This document shows, in pieces, positions 1 to 21,036 of a stretch of DNA of 64,000 nt (its first letter is position 1; every line of letters starts with the position of its first letter). Under the pieces are notes generated by a model. It made no database searches and was not told where the DNA came from. It saw only the letters and a program-made list of their open reading frames with translations. The position numbers were made by a program, and so were the translations under genes. Origin of the DNA: Terebella lapidaria (lineage: Eukaryota; Annelida; Polychaeta; Terebellida; Terebellidae); contig OX424562.1 of NCBI GenBank assembly GCA_949152475.1, forward strand, positions 38,860,157 to 38,924,156, read 5' to 3'.

Positions 1-19
1 GTAAGTATCCTTATTTTTA

Positions 20-1491
20 GGTTACCGGACCTATGGTCCGATAACCTATTGCCATGGCCTTGCGTCCGGCGTCCGTCCGTCCGTCGTCGTCGTCGTCGTC
101 CGTCCACATTTTTATCTTTAAAGTTTACGGTCCAATCTTTCTGAAAATTTGGGAAAAGATACCTTGAAATAGTTTGAGAAGGAGGTATTTTTTAGTTTTT
201 TGATTTTTTAATTTTTTTCAAAATGGCGGCCGTTTTCGTCGAAAAACGGTCAAATTTGAACTTTGGCGGCCATTTTCTCAAAAACTGTCTGATCAGATTT
301 GAGATTTTTGTTTCAAAAGATTCTTGTTATGTACCTCTGTGATGTGTATAAGTTTGGTTGCCCTTGAATCGCCGGTCTGCATATGGCGGCCATTTTGAAT
401 TTTCGACGGGTCGACGAAAAAAAAATTTTTCGGACCAACTCGCATTACTATCCATTTTGGGCCATTTCTAGGCAAAAAAAATTTTTCACCCTTTGAAAAA
501 AATTTTGGACTTAGAAAAATTTTCGTCACTTTTTTCCTTCATAATGGGAGCTGTCCGGACTGTACTCATAGAACGCTTGAAGATATAGCTTAGAAATTGG
601 CACTTTCAAATGGGAAGTCATATATGGCGACTTGTGTGGTGACCTTGAATTTGACCTTCGATGACCTTGAAAGGTCAAAACAGCCATTTTTGGGTCGGAA
701 AACGCTCAAATTTGCACCTGGTCTGTATTTTCTCAAAAAGTGTCTGATCAGTTTTGAGATTTTTGCTTAAAAAGATTCCTCTTATATACCTCTGTGACGT
801 GTATAAGTTTTGTTGCCCTTGAATCGCCGATCTCCTTGTGGCGGCCATTTTGAATTTTGGACGAGTCGGCGAAAAAAAAATTTTCGCCCCAAATCACATT
901 ACTATCCATTTTGGGCCATTTCTAGGCAAAAAAAAATTTTCACCCTTTGAAAAAATTTTGGACTTAGGAAATTTTCGGCACTGTTTTCCTTCATAATGGG
1001 AGCTGTCCGGACTGTACTCATAGAACGCTTGAAGATAGAGCTTAGAAATTGGCACTTTCAAATGGGAAGTCATATATGGCGACTTGTGTGGTGACCTTGA
1101 ATCTGACCTTCGATGACCTTGAAAGGTCAAAACAGCCATTTTGGGGTCAAAAAATGCCCAGATTTGCCTCTGTAGATGGAATGCTTGCAGAGAGAGCTCA
1201 TGTTATGAACAGGAAGACATATATGGCACAACTAATGATGACCTTGAACTTGACGTCAGATGACCTTGAGTGCCAAATGTCTGACTTGGAATGTGTAAAT
1301 TGACCTGAGCGGCCTAAACGATTCCACCCAACAAATAGAATATCAAATGCCGCACACATACATGTAATGGTAACATCGAAGTTCATACGGATGACCTTGA
1401 TTGGGATTTACACTGCGAACCTTGATTGGTAAATCTCAAGGTCTGTAACCTGCCAATGCTGCCATGGCCAAACCAAAATTGTCCGGTAACC
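20..1491. mobile_element. Non-autonomous TIR element, copy 1 (TCAAGGTCA-rich)
   Basis: The left end GGTTACCGGA (20-29) is the inverse complement of the right end TCCGGTAACC (1482-1491). Both ends abut TA, as expected if TA was the target duplication. The inside holds two long near-direct repeats (about 480-700 and 960-1180). It is full of TGACCTTGA-type words and GGCGGCCATTTT (YY1-like) words. There is no coding capacity. Related copies lie at about 16.9-18.4 kb and 37.1-38.6 kb. The tract near 60-110 is a GTCC/GTC microsatellite. I call it a MITE-like DNA element; the superfamily is unknown. Confidence 0.6.
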
Positions 1492-10654
<9,163 letters not shown>

Positions 10655-11904
10655 TACAGCCCTCATACCACACTCGCCACTCAGAAACTTTGTGAATACT
10701 TGTATGATGTTAACGAAGTAGCTAGGCTAAGCAGAAATGTGTACATGTATGATTAACAAAACTAAAGGAATGGGACAATGCGTGTTGTTGCAGGGGGTTT
10801 GATTAGAAAATACATTCTGGCTTCATTAGTGGTTTCTATACAGATCATCGCTCCGATCACTTTCAAATAGTAAGGAAGTTTACGTTAGTGTTTACCATGT
10901 AGGGGAAGAATTAGAATCTATCTCTGAATGAAACTGTTCTTGAGTGATACTAATGTATGCTGTGTAGCTCACAGTAGCTAGGAGAATTTTTTGTGGAAAT
11001 AGGCTGCCGGAATGAGGACCTAAAACAAACTTTATCTTGGTACATGAAATTGTTTTGGTACATTGTACATGTATCTCAACAGAAGAGCATTCGGTGAGGA
11101 AAAAAAAATGCTGCATTTCAGGGAAGCAAAATGCTTATAACATAACAGGATGTGAGATGCTTCTCTGTCAATCTTCCTGGCGTTTTTTGTCCCTGAACGT
11201 AGTTCTTCATCACTGGATCGCTGAAAATATGCAAATGCTGATTGGTTAATTCCCAGACAGTGCCACATCATACTTAGAGGACTATGGTACTTTATATAAA
11301 GTGGCTTCAATTGGGTAATACACAATGAGTGCTCCACAGTCATCCCACATAGCTTTTCTCCATTGAATCAAGAAAGTTTATTTCCTATTTGCTCTATTTC
11401 ATTTTCGTTACACATAATACAATGATAGAATTGTCATCATGGGCTTCAGACCCCAATACCGAGTCTGAATGTCATGATATAGTGAACATTGTTTAGTTTC
11501 TGTCACATGACCTTGGATGAACTGAGCAGCATAGAGCTCAGGGTTGACACAAAGGTCTTCTCTCTGTTTTTCTAGTCTAGGTTTTTGCTTGAATCTTGTC
11601 CCCAGATGGTTAAACCCTGCTTGATAATGCAATTTAGGTAGCAAAACCATAAACCAGTGTTTGGGGCTACACTTAATTACAATGCAATTTCTTGGTTCGA
11701 TAGCTTGGAAGAACTAAACAGATTGTGCTATATCCTGATAAGGAATGCTGTGAATATAGTATATATTTATTGTTCAATTGTCTAGGAAAGAGGAAATGTA
11801 AATATACTCAATATATATATATGCATGCTAGTGCTAAGTCTTTTTGGCCTTTTATTTTGTTGGATTTTTGTATGTGTATGTGAAAATGTATTTTGGCAAT
11901 AAAT
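10655..11904 (+). other. PRRC1 3' untranslated region (probable)
   Basis: AT-rich, non-coding sequence after the PRRC1 stop. AATAAA at 11899-11904 is the best-placed poly(A) signal. An earlier 3' end cannot be excluded. No other gene was seen here. Confidence 0.4.
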
Positions 11905-12099
11905 ATACGAATATTTCTCCTGAATGGAGGAATTGTTAAATGATTGCAGTGTAGTTTTTGATTTGTTCTGATGAGGATGAACATCCAAAATCGTTAACCA
12001 TGCATTTCTTTAGGCTGCATATACAAAGATAAAGGATCTCACATTGGTTTATGACTTTGACTTGACATAAGGTGCCAAGTAAACACAAATACAGATACA

Positions 12100-13850
12100 A
12101 ATACTTTGGCAGCCGAAAAAATTGTTTTGTCCCAAATCACTTTGCTATTCGTTTTGAGCCATTTCCAGCCAAAAAAAAATTCCTTTGAAAATATTTTTGG
12201 ACTTTTTTCCTTCATAATGGGAACTACCACAACTGTACTCATAGAATGCTTGAAGATAATCTTATATATTGGCATTTTAAAATGGAAGTCCTATATCATA
12301 TATATGATGATTTGTGTGTTGAATGGTGACCTTGACCTTCGATAACCGTGAGAGGTCAAAATAACTATTTTGGCTTGGCGAAAAAAGCATGTACATATGT
12401 AGTTCAAGCGCAATGCGCGTTTTCCGCCAAGCCGCAATTTTCCTAAAAAAACACCAAATTTTAGACTTTGGCAGCCATTCTCAAAATTGACACACACTCC
12501 CCTCATGTACCTTTATGATATCAGAAATACATAAATCATAAGTATTTCTAATGGTATATATGTGGCGATTTTGCCCAAAGATCGCGGCAGGTGACTTTCT
12601 TAAACACTCTAGTTTTACGGCCTATTTTTAGACTGCTTCAGTTCGGAGCGTGCGTTGCCCCAGCAACGCACTGTACTCTCCTCGCGCCCAGTAAACTATA
12701 ACAATGGTTTGACCTAGTTTCTCCTCCCGCCTCTTGTGCCCGATATATACTCGAGCGTTGGCTTGATCCGTGAGATTGTCCCTGAGCAGGCCAAGAGGCA
12801 GGACGAGAGGCTCGCCATGAGCTTTACATCCTCGTGTCTTGGGTAAGGCCCTCGCGGGCCCTGGGGACGATTTCCATAGGGGGCCCGGGTTGGGGGAGAC
12901 CGTGTTGACTTGGGGGCGCCAGCCCTCGCACCGGTTCCTTCTCCACCCGGGGTGGTGTGACACAGGCTCTGGCAGACCGTCGGGCTGGCTCAGAGTACCA
13001 TCTCTGTGACAGTGCCTTCGGCGAGGCCGGCCAGCAACATGCCCACGTGTACGGGTTCCGTGGTGCCGCTCCCATGGCATCTCGGGCTCTACATACGGCT
13101 ACATTACCATAACGATGTAATATGCATGTTGTAGTGTATGACGGCCGGACTCGTTCCGGGCTGACTGTACCTGGTTGTAGTGTTCCGTAGAGTAGTGCCG
13201 GACGCCCTGTAGCGGGCACCCGCCGAACTTTACAATATATAAGTTTTGTTGCTCCTAACATGCCCGTCTGCATGGTGGCCATTTTCACTTTGACAGGTTG
13301 GTAACAAAAAATTTTAGTCTCAAATCATGTAACCATCCATTTTATTACCCAAAAAAATGTCATCCTTTGAATAAAAATTTTTCCCTTCATAATTTTTCCC
13401 TTCATAATAGGAGCTTCACAACTGTACTGCTAGAACGCCTGAAGACCAGGCTAGATATTGGCACATTCAAATAGGAAGTCGTATTTGGCGATTTGTGTGG
13501 TGACCTTGAATTGGACCTTCGATGACCTTGAAAGGTAAAAACAGCCTTATCATGTAACCATCCATTTTATTACCCAAAAATCATCCTTTGAATAAAAATT
13601 TTGACAACTTTTCCCCTTCATTATAGGAGCTGCCACAACTGTACTGCTAGAACGCCTGAAGACCAGGTTAGATATTGGCACATTCAAATAGGAAGTCGTA
13701 TGTGGCGATTTGTGTGGTGACCTTGAATTTAACCTTCGATGACCTTGAAAGGTAAAAACAGCCTTATTTGGGTAAAAAATTGCCCAAACTTACTTTCACA
13801 GACGAAATGCTTGTATGTATTAGGCATATGTTTGCATTATAAGCATATAG
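12100..13850. repeat. Decayed relatives of the 0-1.5 kb repeat
   Basis: Blocks at 12106-12500 and 13240-13800 repeat the same phrases as 480-1300: CCTTCATAATGGGAGCT, ACTGTACT(C/G)(A/C)TAGAACGC, and the GTGACCTTGAAT...GATGACCTTGAAAGGT pattern. The block near 13320-13760 contains two tandem copies about 230 bp apart. The divergence suggests an old copy of the family seen at 20-1491. Confidence 0.6.
12600..13235. other. GC-rich insert of unknown kind inside the decayed repeat
   Basis: About 630 bp of sharply higher GC (for example GGGGGCCCGGGTTGGGGGAG near 12880) break the repeat. On the - strand a TATATAT at about 12745 sits upstream of a GC-rich stretch, reminiscent of a promoter or a solo terminal repeat. 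Open frames exist on the - strand but they are Arg/Pro-rich and look like GC artefacts. I do not recognise a product. Confidence 0.3.
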
Positions 13851-13896
13851 GACAAAATGATACCAGTTGGGGAGAGTTCTGTGGGGGAAGCACGTG

Positions 13897-13963
13897 GCTA
13901 GCCACGCTTGCGACGGTTCATTCGATGGTCATGATCGAATGAACCATCGCAAGCGTGGCTAGC
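13897..13963. repeat. 30-bp-arm hairpin
   Basis: The left arm 13897-13926 (GCTAGCCACGCTTGCGACGG...) and right arm 13934-13963 are inverse complements with a single mismatch around a 7-nt loop. CACGTG-like bases flank both arms. As RNA it would form a stable pre-miRNA-sized stem; as DNA it could be the heart of a foldback element. It has no coding sense. Confidence 0.8.
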
Positions 13964-13979
13964 ACGTGGTTCAAAATGT

Positions 13980-14770
13980 CTAAGGCACTATTATGGTTCT
14001 GGTGAGCGATTCGGGGAGTTGTCGATTGAAATTTTGTTTAAACATATGTGGAACGGTTGAATAATATGTCTACCGTGATGTTTGATATACCATTCGAAAG
14101 GTTATTCTCCTTCCTTTGATACCTCTTGTGTGAGGAAATGCCAATTAGAACTGACAGGCCTGAAGGCAACCATACCCCCTAGTACTTTTTGATGTGAAAG
14201 CGCCGAAATAAAAAGCGATTTAGGGTAGCTTCGAATAAGTTCGAGAGTGAGTTCACTGTGTTCTACATGTAGCTGATCCCGTGATGTATTGGAACTGTAC
14301 TGCAACCCACATTTACTGTAAGAACATAGGATATATAAAAGGAGGAAATGAGGAGCGTCGAGTGGGTCGCACTACAGTACCTTATTAATTAATCACAATC
14401 ATTACTTATACTTATGAGTATCAACTTTAGATCATTATAGTATTATGAGTATCAGCTTTAAAAACATGTGGAAATTTGATATAGAAAACGATCTAAAGTC
14501 GGTGTCATGTTCATCGTCAAAAAATCATTATATTAACTCCTGTGTTTTTGTTTCCACAAAAAGTATAAACGAAGTCCAATGTCACTAATAACGATTTTAG
14601 CAATGAACAAACTACCAATTGATGTATAGCGCGTGATATATCTGATAACTGAAGTTCGTGTCTACGTGTGGGTCGTGCATTGCCTCACGGAGATATGGAA
14701 ACGTGACTGTTTTTGTTTTTATTTCCTTCTGAGACATAAGGAAGCCTAGAGCTACATGTCAGAAAGCCGG
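13980..14770. other. No gene seen
   Basis: AT-rich sequence upstream of the secreted-peptide gene. Short frames on both strands show no domain, repeat or splice structure. Confidence 0.4.
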
Positions 14771-14781
14771 AGATGGCGGAA

Positions 14782-14795
14782 TATATAAGTATAAA
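14782..14795 (+). promoter_or_regulatory. TATA-like box of the secreted-peptide gene
   Basis: TATATAAGTATAAA lies about 100 bp before the proposed ATG at 14886, a fitting distance for a short 5' leader. Inferred from position only. Confidence 0.4.
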
Positions 14796-14885
14796 GTTTA
14801 TCATTAGGCAAGGTAATTGTGAGAGTCTTTGTCAAGCTGTATCTCTGTGCTGGCTATCCAATATATACACTTGAACAAACCGATC

Positions 14886-16313
14886 ATGGAAAAGGTAAGA
14901 TACATCATAACTATATTATATCATGTGTCAAACTAATAGAATGATTCCATACGATTGAATTATTCTTGTGAAATCATTCATAAAAATCATATCATATGCA
15001 TCGCTACAGTATATATGCGCGTATGTCAAGGTTACCATATCTTGTACATGTTGATCCCGAAACGTGAATCTGCTTCTAAGTTGTAATCGTGAATTATCTA
15101 CCAGTATCGGCGAATTGTGAATTGCAGAACGTGAATATATTGATAACATGTCCCACTGAGCGTGATATCCGATTAAACCATCACATGTGAATCATGAGTT
15201 ATACGCAAATTGTGAAAAGAAAAACGTGAATATTGAAATATATAGCATTAGACTATAGGCCTATATAGCGTTTTCGTTACATCAGTCATCAGTAACTTAT
15301 TATGTTAAAGGAAAACCATGAATCTAATTATGGATTTCATAATGCCGATTGTACACTGTGTATTATGTGTTTTCTATTTAGTTACTTACGGTCTCGCTCG
15401 TACTTCAGTTGTTGTTCTAGTTTTATTATTTAACTCAACATACTTCACCTTGGCGTCAAACGGCAATTTTCAGCGAATTCAGATTTCTATCTCAAAAATT
15501 GACAAAATGTCGGCAATCTACCCATCAGAAAAGTCCAGCCAAAAATTCGGTCTTGAGAGTATGAGCACGTTCAGAGATTTGTTCGCGTTTTACATCAATT
15601 AGGAATGAAAATATTGCTGCAATTCTGAACCTGGCGAAACCTTATACACACATGGATCTCGAAAGAACTACGTGTTTAATTTACATAAACCAGATAATGG
15701 CCTGAAATTCCATAAAATTCCGTAAAACCCCCCAAAACCAATTGATATTACACACGAGATTTCTGCCCAAACTGGCCTGCGTTTTCAAAGTCCAGAATAA
15801 CATCATGAGCAAAAGCATGAAACATTTTAGTATGGATTAGGCTCCAACCCATGTCCATGAACCCAATATCACCCATTCATTGAACTTATTGACCGAAGGT
15901 GTATAAGCACTATATACATGTACCATCTTCCTTGACAGATATTCAGCAATTTTTTCTGTTGCCTCTTTGTGGCTGTGGCAGTCAGCTTGGGGGTGACTGG
16001 TAGTCATGGCAACGTGATGTTGCATCCCATTCAACGAAGCTATCTGATTGAGAACGAGAACGACCTCCAGTTACAATGTCTCCTGTGTCTGGCTTCAGAG
16101 TACACGGACACTGGAGGCTGTGCTTGGTGCTATGTGCTCAACAGCTGGGCAGAAACTACGGATGAAGGGAAAGCACCAACTCAAGACTCGTCCTTGGACA
16201 TCAACAAACGGTCGTCTTTCATCGCCTGCAAGTGCTGCATCACCGATAACAACAAGCGCTGCTGTCGGAGTTGCACTTTAACACATTACTATGGCAAACG
16301 GAGCCAGAATTAA
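14886..16313 (+). CDS. Small secreted cysteine-rich peptide precursor, two exons
   Basis: Exon 1 codes only MEK (14886-14894) before a GTAAGA donor. Exon 2 (15939-16313) follows a TTCCTTGACAG acceptor in phase 0. The joined product is 127 aa. It starts with a textbook signal peptide (MEKIFSNFFCCLFVAVAVSL, cleavage probably after residue 20-27). The mature part has ten cysteines spaced CLLC, CAWC, CKCC and CCRSC, two internal Asn-Lys-Arg sites, and a C-terminal YYGKR before SQN. Gly-Lys-Arg is the classic convertase/amidation signal of neuropeptide precursors. I do not recognise the family. Signal peptide, splice phase and poly(A) signal together make a real gene likely. Confidence 0.7.
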
Positions 16314-16467
16314 GACATGGAACAAAGGGATGGAAAGTTGGAAGCAAGGCCATGGTTGTATGTGGTGTGCATGTGTCATGAATGCAAGTATGTGTGGATC
16401 CATTCCGCGGAAGACTTGATCCTTGGTTCAAGGACCCGAATTAATTGGCTATAGTTGTGGTGAAAGA

Positions 16468-16473
16468 ATAAAA
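16468..16473 (+). terminator. Poly(A) signal of the secreted-peptide gene
   Basis: AATAAA 155 bp after the TAA stop, the first good signal downstream. Confidence 0.5.
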
Positions 16474-16935
16474 TATTGTTAATTGTATGTGTATCATGTT
16501 GCGTTTCTTGTGTATACATTTTTTCAAGGTAAGAAATGTAATTAATGCATTTGAAGGCATATTCTGCGCACCTATTCTTGTCAAATATTACATGTATGTT
16601 CACCATTTTCGATGAATGTTCAGAATGAAGTTGATGTTCTAGGCGCGGGTTCAATTCACGGCTTTGGCAGCATGTGGAAAATCGCAAACCTAGTGAAAAT
16701 GAGATTTCAGCGGGTTCTTTGGTTTCCTTCCACATTTATGACCACTCTTATGCCAAGATCAGAGATGTTGATATAAAATATAAGTCTGTGCATGTTAATC
16801 AATCGTTGTAAAATAAATAAAGTTAATAATAATTTGTGAATAGTCACCTGTACTTTGGCAGATGATTCTAATTTAACTCTTGTTTTTTCACGAATTTAAT
16901 TCTTTTAGCAATAAAATCCGCGAACTAAACTATTT

Positions 16936-18407
16936 AAACATTTTTATCTTTGAAGTGTATAATCGAAGCCTTCTGAAATTTTGCACAAAAAAACCTAGAG
17001 ATATTTCAAGGAAAGCATTTTTTTAGTTTTTAGATTTTTCCATTTTTTTTTTCAGAATGGCAGCCATTTTCGACGAAAAATGCCCGTGTTTGAACTTTGT
17101 CGGCCATTTTCTCAAAATCCAATCAGTAACTTTTTTCTTATTGATGCATAACTTATTGATTATGCATCATTATTCATGCATAACACTCCACCTGTATAAT
17201 GTGTATCAGTTTCGTTACCCTTGAATCGCTCGAAGTGTGCCATTTTGGCCCAAACTTGGCCCAAGTGGGACTTTCCAATGTTAAATTCTCCTATGCTTTA
17301 CAATGGGACACATTATTCGAATTATCTAACTATATATTGAGATTACAGGTTGGGAATCAATTTTGGACAGATGGGAAATGATATATGCTGAATATCATCA
17401 CGACCTTGAATTTGACCTTTGACCTAATTTTCAAGGTCAGAGGATAAAGGGTCTAGTATCTCACTTATTATCGACTTTACAGCTTATTAGGAATCCATGT
17501 TGAACTTATAGGAAATGATATATGCTGAATATTCTGGTGACCTTGAGTTTGACGTTTGACCTCATTTTCAAAGTTAGAGAACAAAATGGCATATATTCAA
17601 CTTATCATCGAGTTTACATCGAAGGAATCAATTACGGACATTCAGGAAATGATATATGCCGAATATTCTCATGACCTTGAATTTGACCTTTGACCTCATT
17701 TTCAAGGTCAGAGCACAAAATGGCTAATATCTCGCTTGTTATCGTGTTTATAGCTTAGGAATCAAATGTGGACATATAGGAAATGATATATGCTGAATAT
17801 TCTCGTGACCTTGGATTTGACCTTCGACCTCATTTTCAAGGTCAGAGAACAAAATTGCTAATATCTCGCTTATTATCAACTTCACAGCCTAGGAATCAAT
17901 TGTAAACATACAGGAAATGATATATGCTGGAGATTCTATGACCTTGAACTTCACCTTTGATCTTATTTTCAAGGTCAGAGAACAAAATGGCTAATATCTC
18001 GCTCGTTATTGACTTTACAGCTAAGCAATCAATAGTGAGCATATAGGAAATGATATATGCTGAATAATCTGATTACCTTGAATTTGACCTTGATCTCACT
18101 TTCAAAACCAGAGAACGAAATGGCTAATATCTCACTTATTATCGACTTTACAGTCTAGGAATCAGTTGCGAACATATGGAAAATGATATGAGCTGAACAT
18201 TCTCATAACCTTGAACTTGACCTTTGACCTCATTTTCAAGGTTAGAATACATAATGGATAATATCTCACTTATTATCGCCTTCACAGCTCAGGAATCAAT
18301 TGTGGACATCCTAGAAACATTTCCGTGACCTTGAATTGAACAATGACCTTATTTTCAAGGTCACGGGAAAAATGGGTAATATCTAAAATATATACTGTCC
18401 GGTAACC
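16936..18407. mobile_element. TIR element, copy 2 (left end missing)
   Basis: Right end TCCGGTAACC at 18398-18407 matches the right end of copy 1, and the left internal sequence (TTTTTATCTTTGAAGTGTA...CTTCTGAAATTTTGCAC) matches its start, but the terminal GGTTACCGGA is gone. The body is six to eight degenerate units of about 120 bp. Each has GGAAATGATATATGCTGAA, then TGACCTTGAATTTGACCTTTGACCTCATTTTCAAGGTCAGAG, then AATATCTCGCTTATTATCGA. No coding sequence. Confidence 0.6.
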
Positions 18408-18719
18408 TTTCCTAACCCTTGGCCTTATTATTTAGGTATAAGATTTGAAAACCAGTAGGATTGCCGCTTAATAACCAGGTAAAATGAACCAAGTAAGATC
18501 ACAATCATAGGCTTACTAGATGGCACCATCGCTGGACTACGGGCAGAACCCATATGAACAGGTTTAGGCAATCAGAAAATAGTCTCAATATTTGATAGGA
18601 TATTCATAAAGTATTAACCTAAGGGATAAGAAATGTTACTGGCGGATTAGTATGATATTAAGCCAGAAAGCTATTTTTCTTCCCTTAAATTGCTGCTTTG
18701 ACTTATCGAGTTAATTTAA

Positions 18720-20895
18720 CCTTAAATTCAAGGCATATATGCTCATAATGCAAACCAAAGTTCCATCTACAAGCGTTGGGTCTGCATTGGCTAATTTAGA
18801 AGTTTCATGATCATGCGGGAAATAACTTTCAACCATTCAAGGTCATATGTAGGGTTACCAAGTTAAAAGTTACCAGAAGAGGTGCAATATCTCTTTTTTT
18901 ATGTTCCTAATATAAGCCTAAGCTCTATTGACAGCCATGTTCTATTCAGATTCCAATTTAAACAGTTCAGTTCAGATGTTACTTTCGGTTTCAATATACA
19001 ATGTTCTGACTCTGTTAGGTAAACTTCAAAACCAAAAGATTCGTCATATATTACTCTCTACATGTCCATATTAGAACCTAAATTCTCTGCATTTGTTTAG
19101 TAAATTTATTCAATTAATTTTGGATATGACCTTCAAAATTACCACTTACGGTCAAGTTCAAGGTCACCAAAGGATATGTCATATACGACTTCCTATATAC
19201 AAACCCAAGCGTTTTGTCTCCAAAGGTCAGGAGTACAAAACGCTAAAATGATCCTCAGCACTGTCTTCAAGAGTTTATATCCAATGGCCAACTCATACAT
19301 TTTCAGGTAAACATATACCTTGGTAACTTTGTACCTAGACACTTAATGTGGTCTAAAATCAAGTTCAATCGTACAATTAGATGCAGAATACAGGACTATC
19401 TATTATGATCATACAGCTGTATTACAACCACAAGCGCTACGCTGTATCTTTATTGCTCATGGTTATCAATGACATATTCTTGCACTCCACCGTTTCCGTC
19501 CAATGTTGAGACCGAGATATTTCGATCTGGCACTCAAGCGAGTAACATATATAATTTGTTTGCCATGACAGCTGTTTATTGGCATGTCGAGCGAGAAAAC
19601 GCATATGACATTGTATTCTCGTGCTAGATCGGTTTATATATTATTCTGATCACGCCTAATGGCTCGGCCTAGATTCGGTGACAGCTAGAATACTAGATAC
19701 TAGTAAATCGATCTAGCTCTCGAAACAATTATGTATATAATCTTGAAGTAAAGTTCAAGGTCACCAAAATATCTGCCATACATAGATACTTTAGAGGCTC
19801 ACATTATAATATCAACCTCCACCTACAAGTGCATGCAGAGGCCTGTTATTACATTACAGGTCAGACTTGACCTTGAGACTTCACAGTCAATTTTATGTTG
19901 AATTCAATGCCACCAAAAGATGCACCATATATGACTTTCTACATGATCATAATACAATACTAAACAATGTGTACAAGCGCTATGTCTGCAAAAACCAATT
20001 GACACTTTTCTCAAACTCGGCACAAACACGATAAAGAAATTTGCTACTCAAGGTAATCTTCCTCTATGTAGGGTTCAATGCCACCGAAAGATGTACCATA
20101 TATGACTTTCCACATCATCAGAATACAACACTAAGCTATGTCTAAAAGCGCCTCGTCTGCAAAAACCAATTGACACTTTTCTCAAACTCAGATCTAACAC
20201 GATAATGGAATTTACAGTCCAAGGTAATCTGCCTTGAGTCACCAACAGATCCATCATATATGATTCCCTACATGCCCATAATAATACCCTATGATCCATC
20301 CGAAATCGTTTTGTCTGCAGAGGCCATATTATACACATCCACGTCAAGTACGACATGAAATGCCTCTTTCATGGTCACCTGATGTCAAGGGCAAGGCCAG
20401 CAAAAAACTATCCCAACATATAGGACTTTCTATCTGATCAGAATAAAAACTCAAGCTGTACCTTCATGTACAAGCGTTTTGTCTTCAGAAATCAATTCAC
20501 TCATTTCAGCTTATATGTGACCTTGAGACTTGGTGTTCAAGGTCACCATAAGATCATGATACAATGTTGATATTTCCAAGAATATTGTCTGCAGAAGCCA
20601 AATAACACATTTTAAGTCAGACGTGACCTTGGGGTTTACCACTCAATGCTATCTGAGGCCGATTTCAAGGTCACCAAAAGATCCAACATATACCGCTTTC
20701 CTACATGAGAATAAAACAAACCTAAGCTCCTTTTACATGTCTTCTGTCCCTGGGAGCCTTCTGTGCCTTTCTGCCAATTTTGGTCCATACATGCATTTCA
20801 GGCCTTTCAAGCAAATAAATTACACCATCTTCATACACATACAAATACAACACATACAATAGATTATCAGACCAAAGGTCTGGTAACCTATAAAT
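18720..20895. repeat. Degenerate repeat array with 'tcaaggtcacc' units
   Basis: Irregular units of about 130-180 bp carry the phrases TCAAGGTCACCAAAAGAT, CATATATGACTTTCTACATG, AATACAACACTAAGC, and AAGCGCTTTGTCTGCAGA...CCAATTGACAC. Clear units begin near 19150, 19745, 19900, 20070, 20230, 20390, 20530 and 20660. The end near 20865-20893 (CAGACCAAAGGTCTGGTAACC) resembles an inverted end of the same TIR superfamily, so this is probably an older, separate element in opposite orientation. Confidence 0.5.
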
Positions 20896-21036
20896 CTCAT
20901 TGAAATATGTTTAGCCAAATTTGTGCATAATTCCAAAAATATCCGACCTTAAATTTTAAAGATATAAATACTGTGGGGCGAAGCCGGATGACAGACACAA
21001 CACTATGCTAAAATATCAGCAGACCAAAGGTCCGGT
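20896..21036. repeat. Short end fragment of the TIR family
   Basis: A second AGACCAAAGGTCCGGTA end occurs at about 21015-21034, beside a fragment of the element's usual leader (TGGGGCGAAGCCGGATGACAGACAC is typical lead-in sequence). Probably the stub of another copy. Confidence 0.4.

Noticed and set aside
12628-13288. Two overlapping - strand frames of about 150 aa in the GC-rich insert
   Set aside because: Arg/Pro/Gly-rich composition in two frames at once is what high GC gives; no motif and no splice structure.
15318-15602. 94-aa frame with hydrophobic start inside the intron of the secreted-peptide gene
   Set aside because: Lies wholly between a good donor and acceptor, has no domain, and the hydrophobic run fits AT-rich chance coding.
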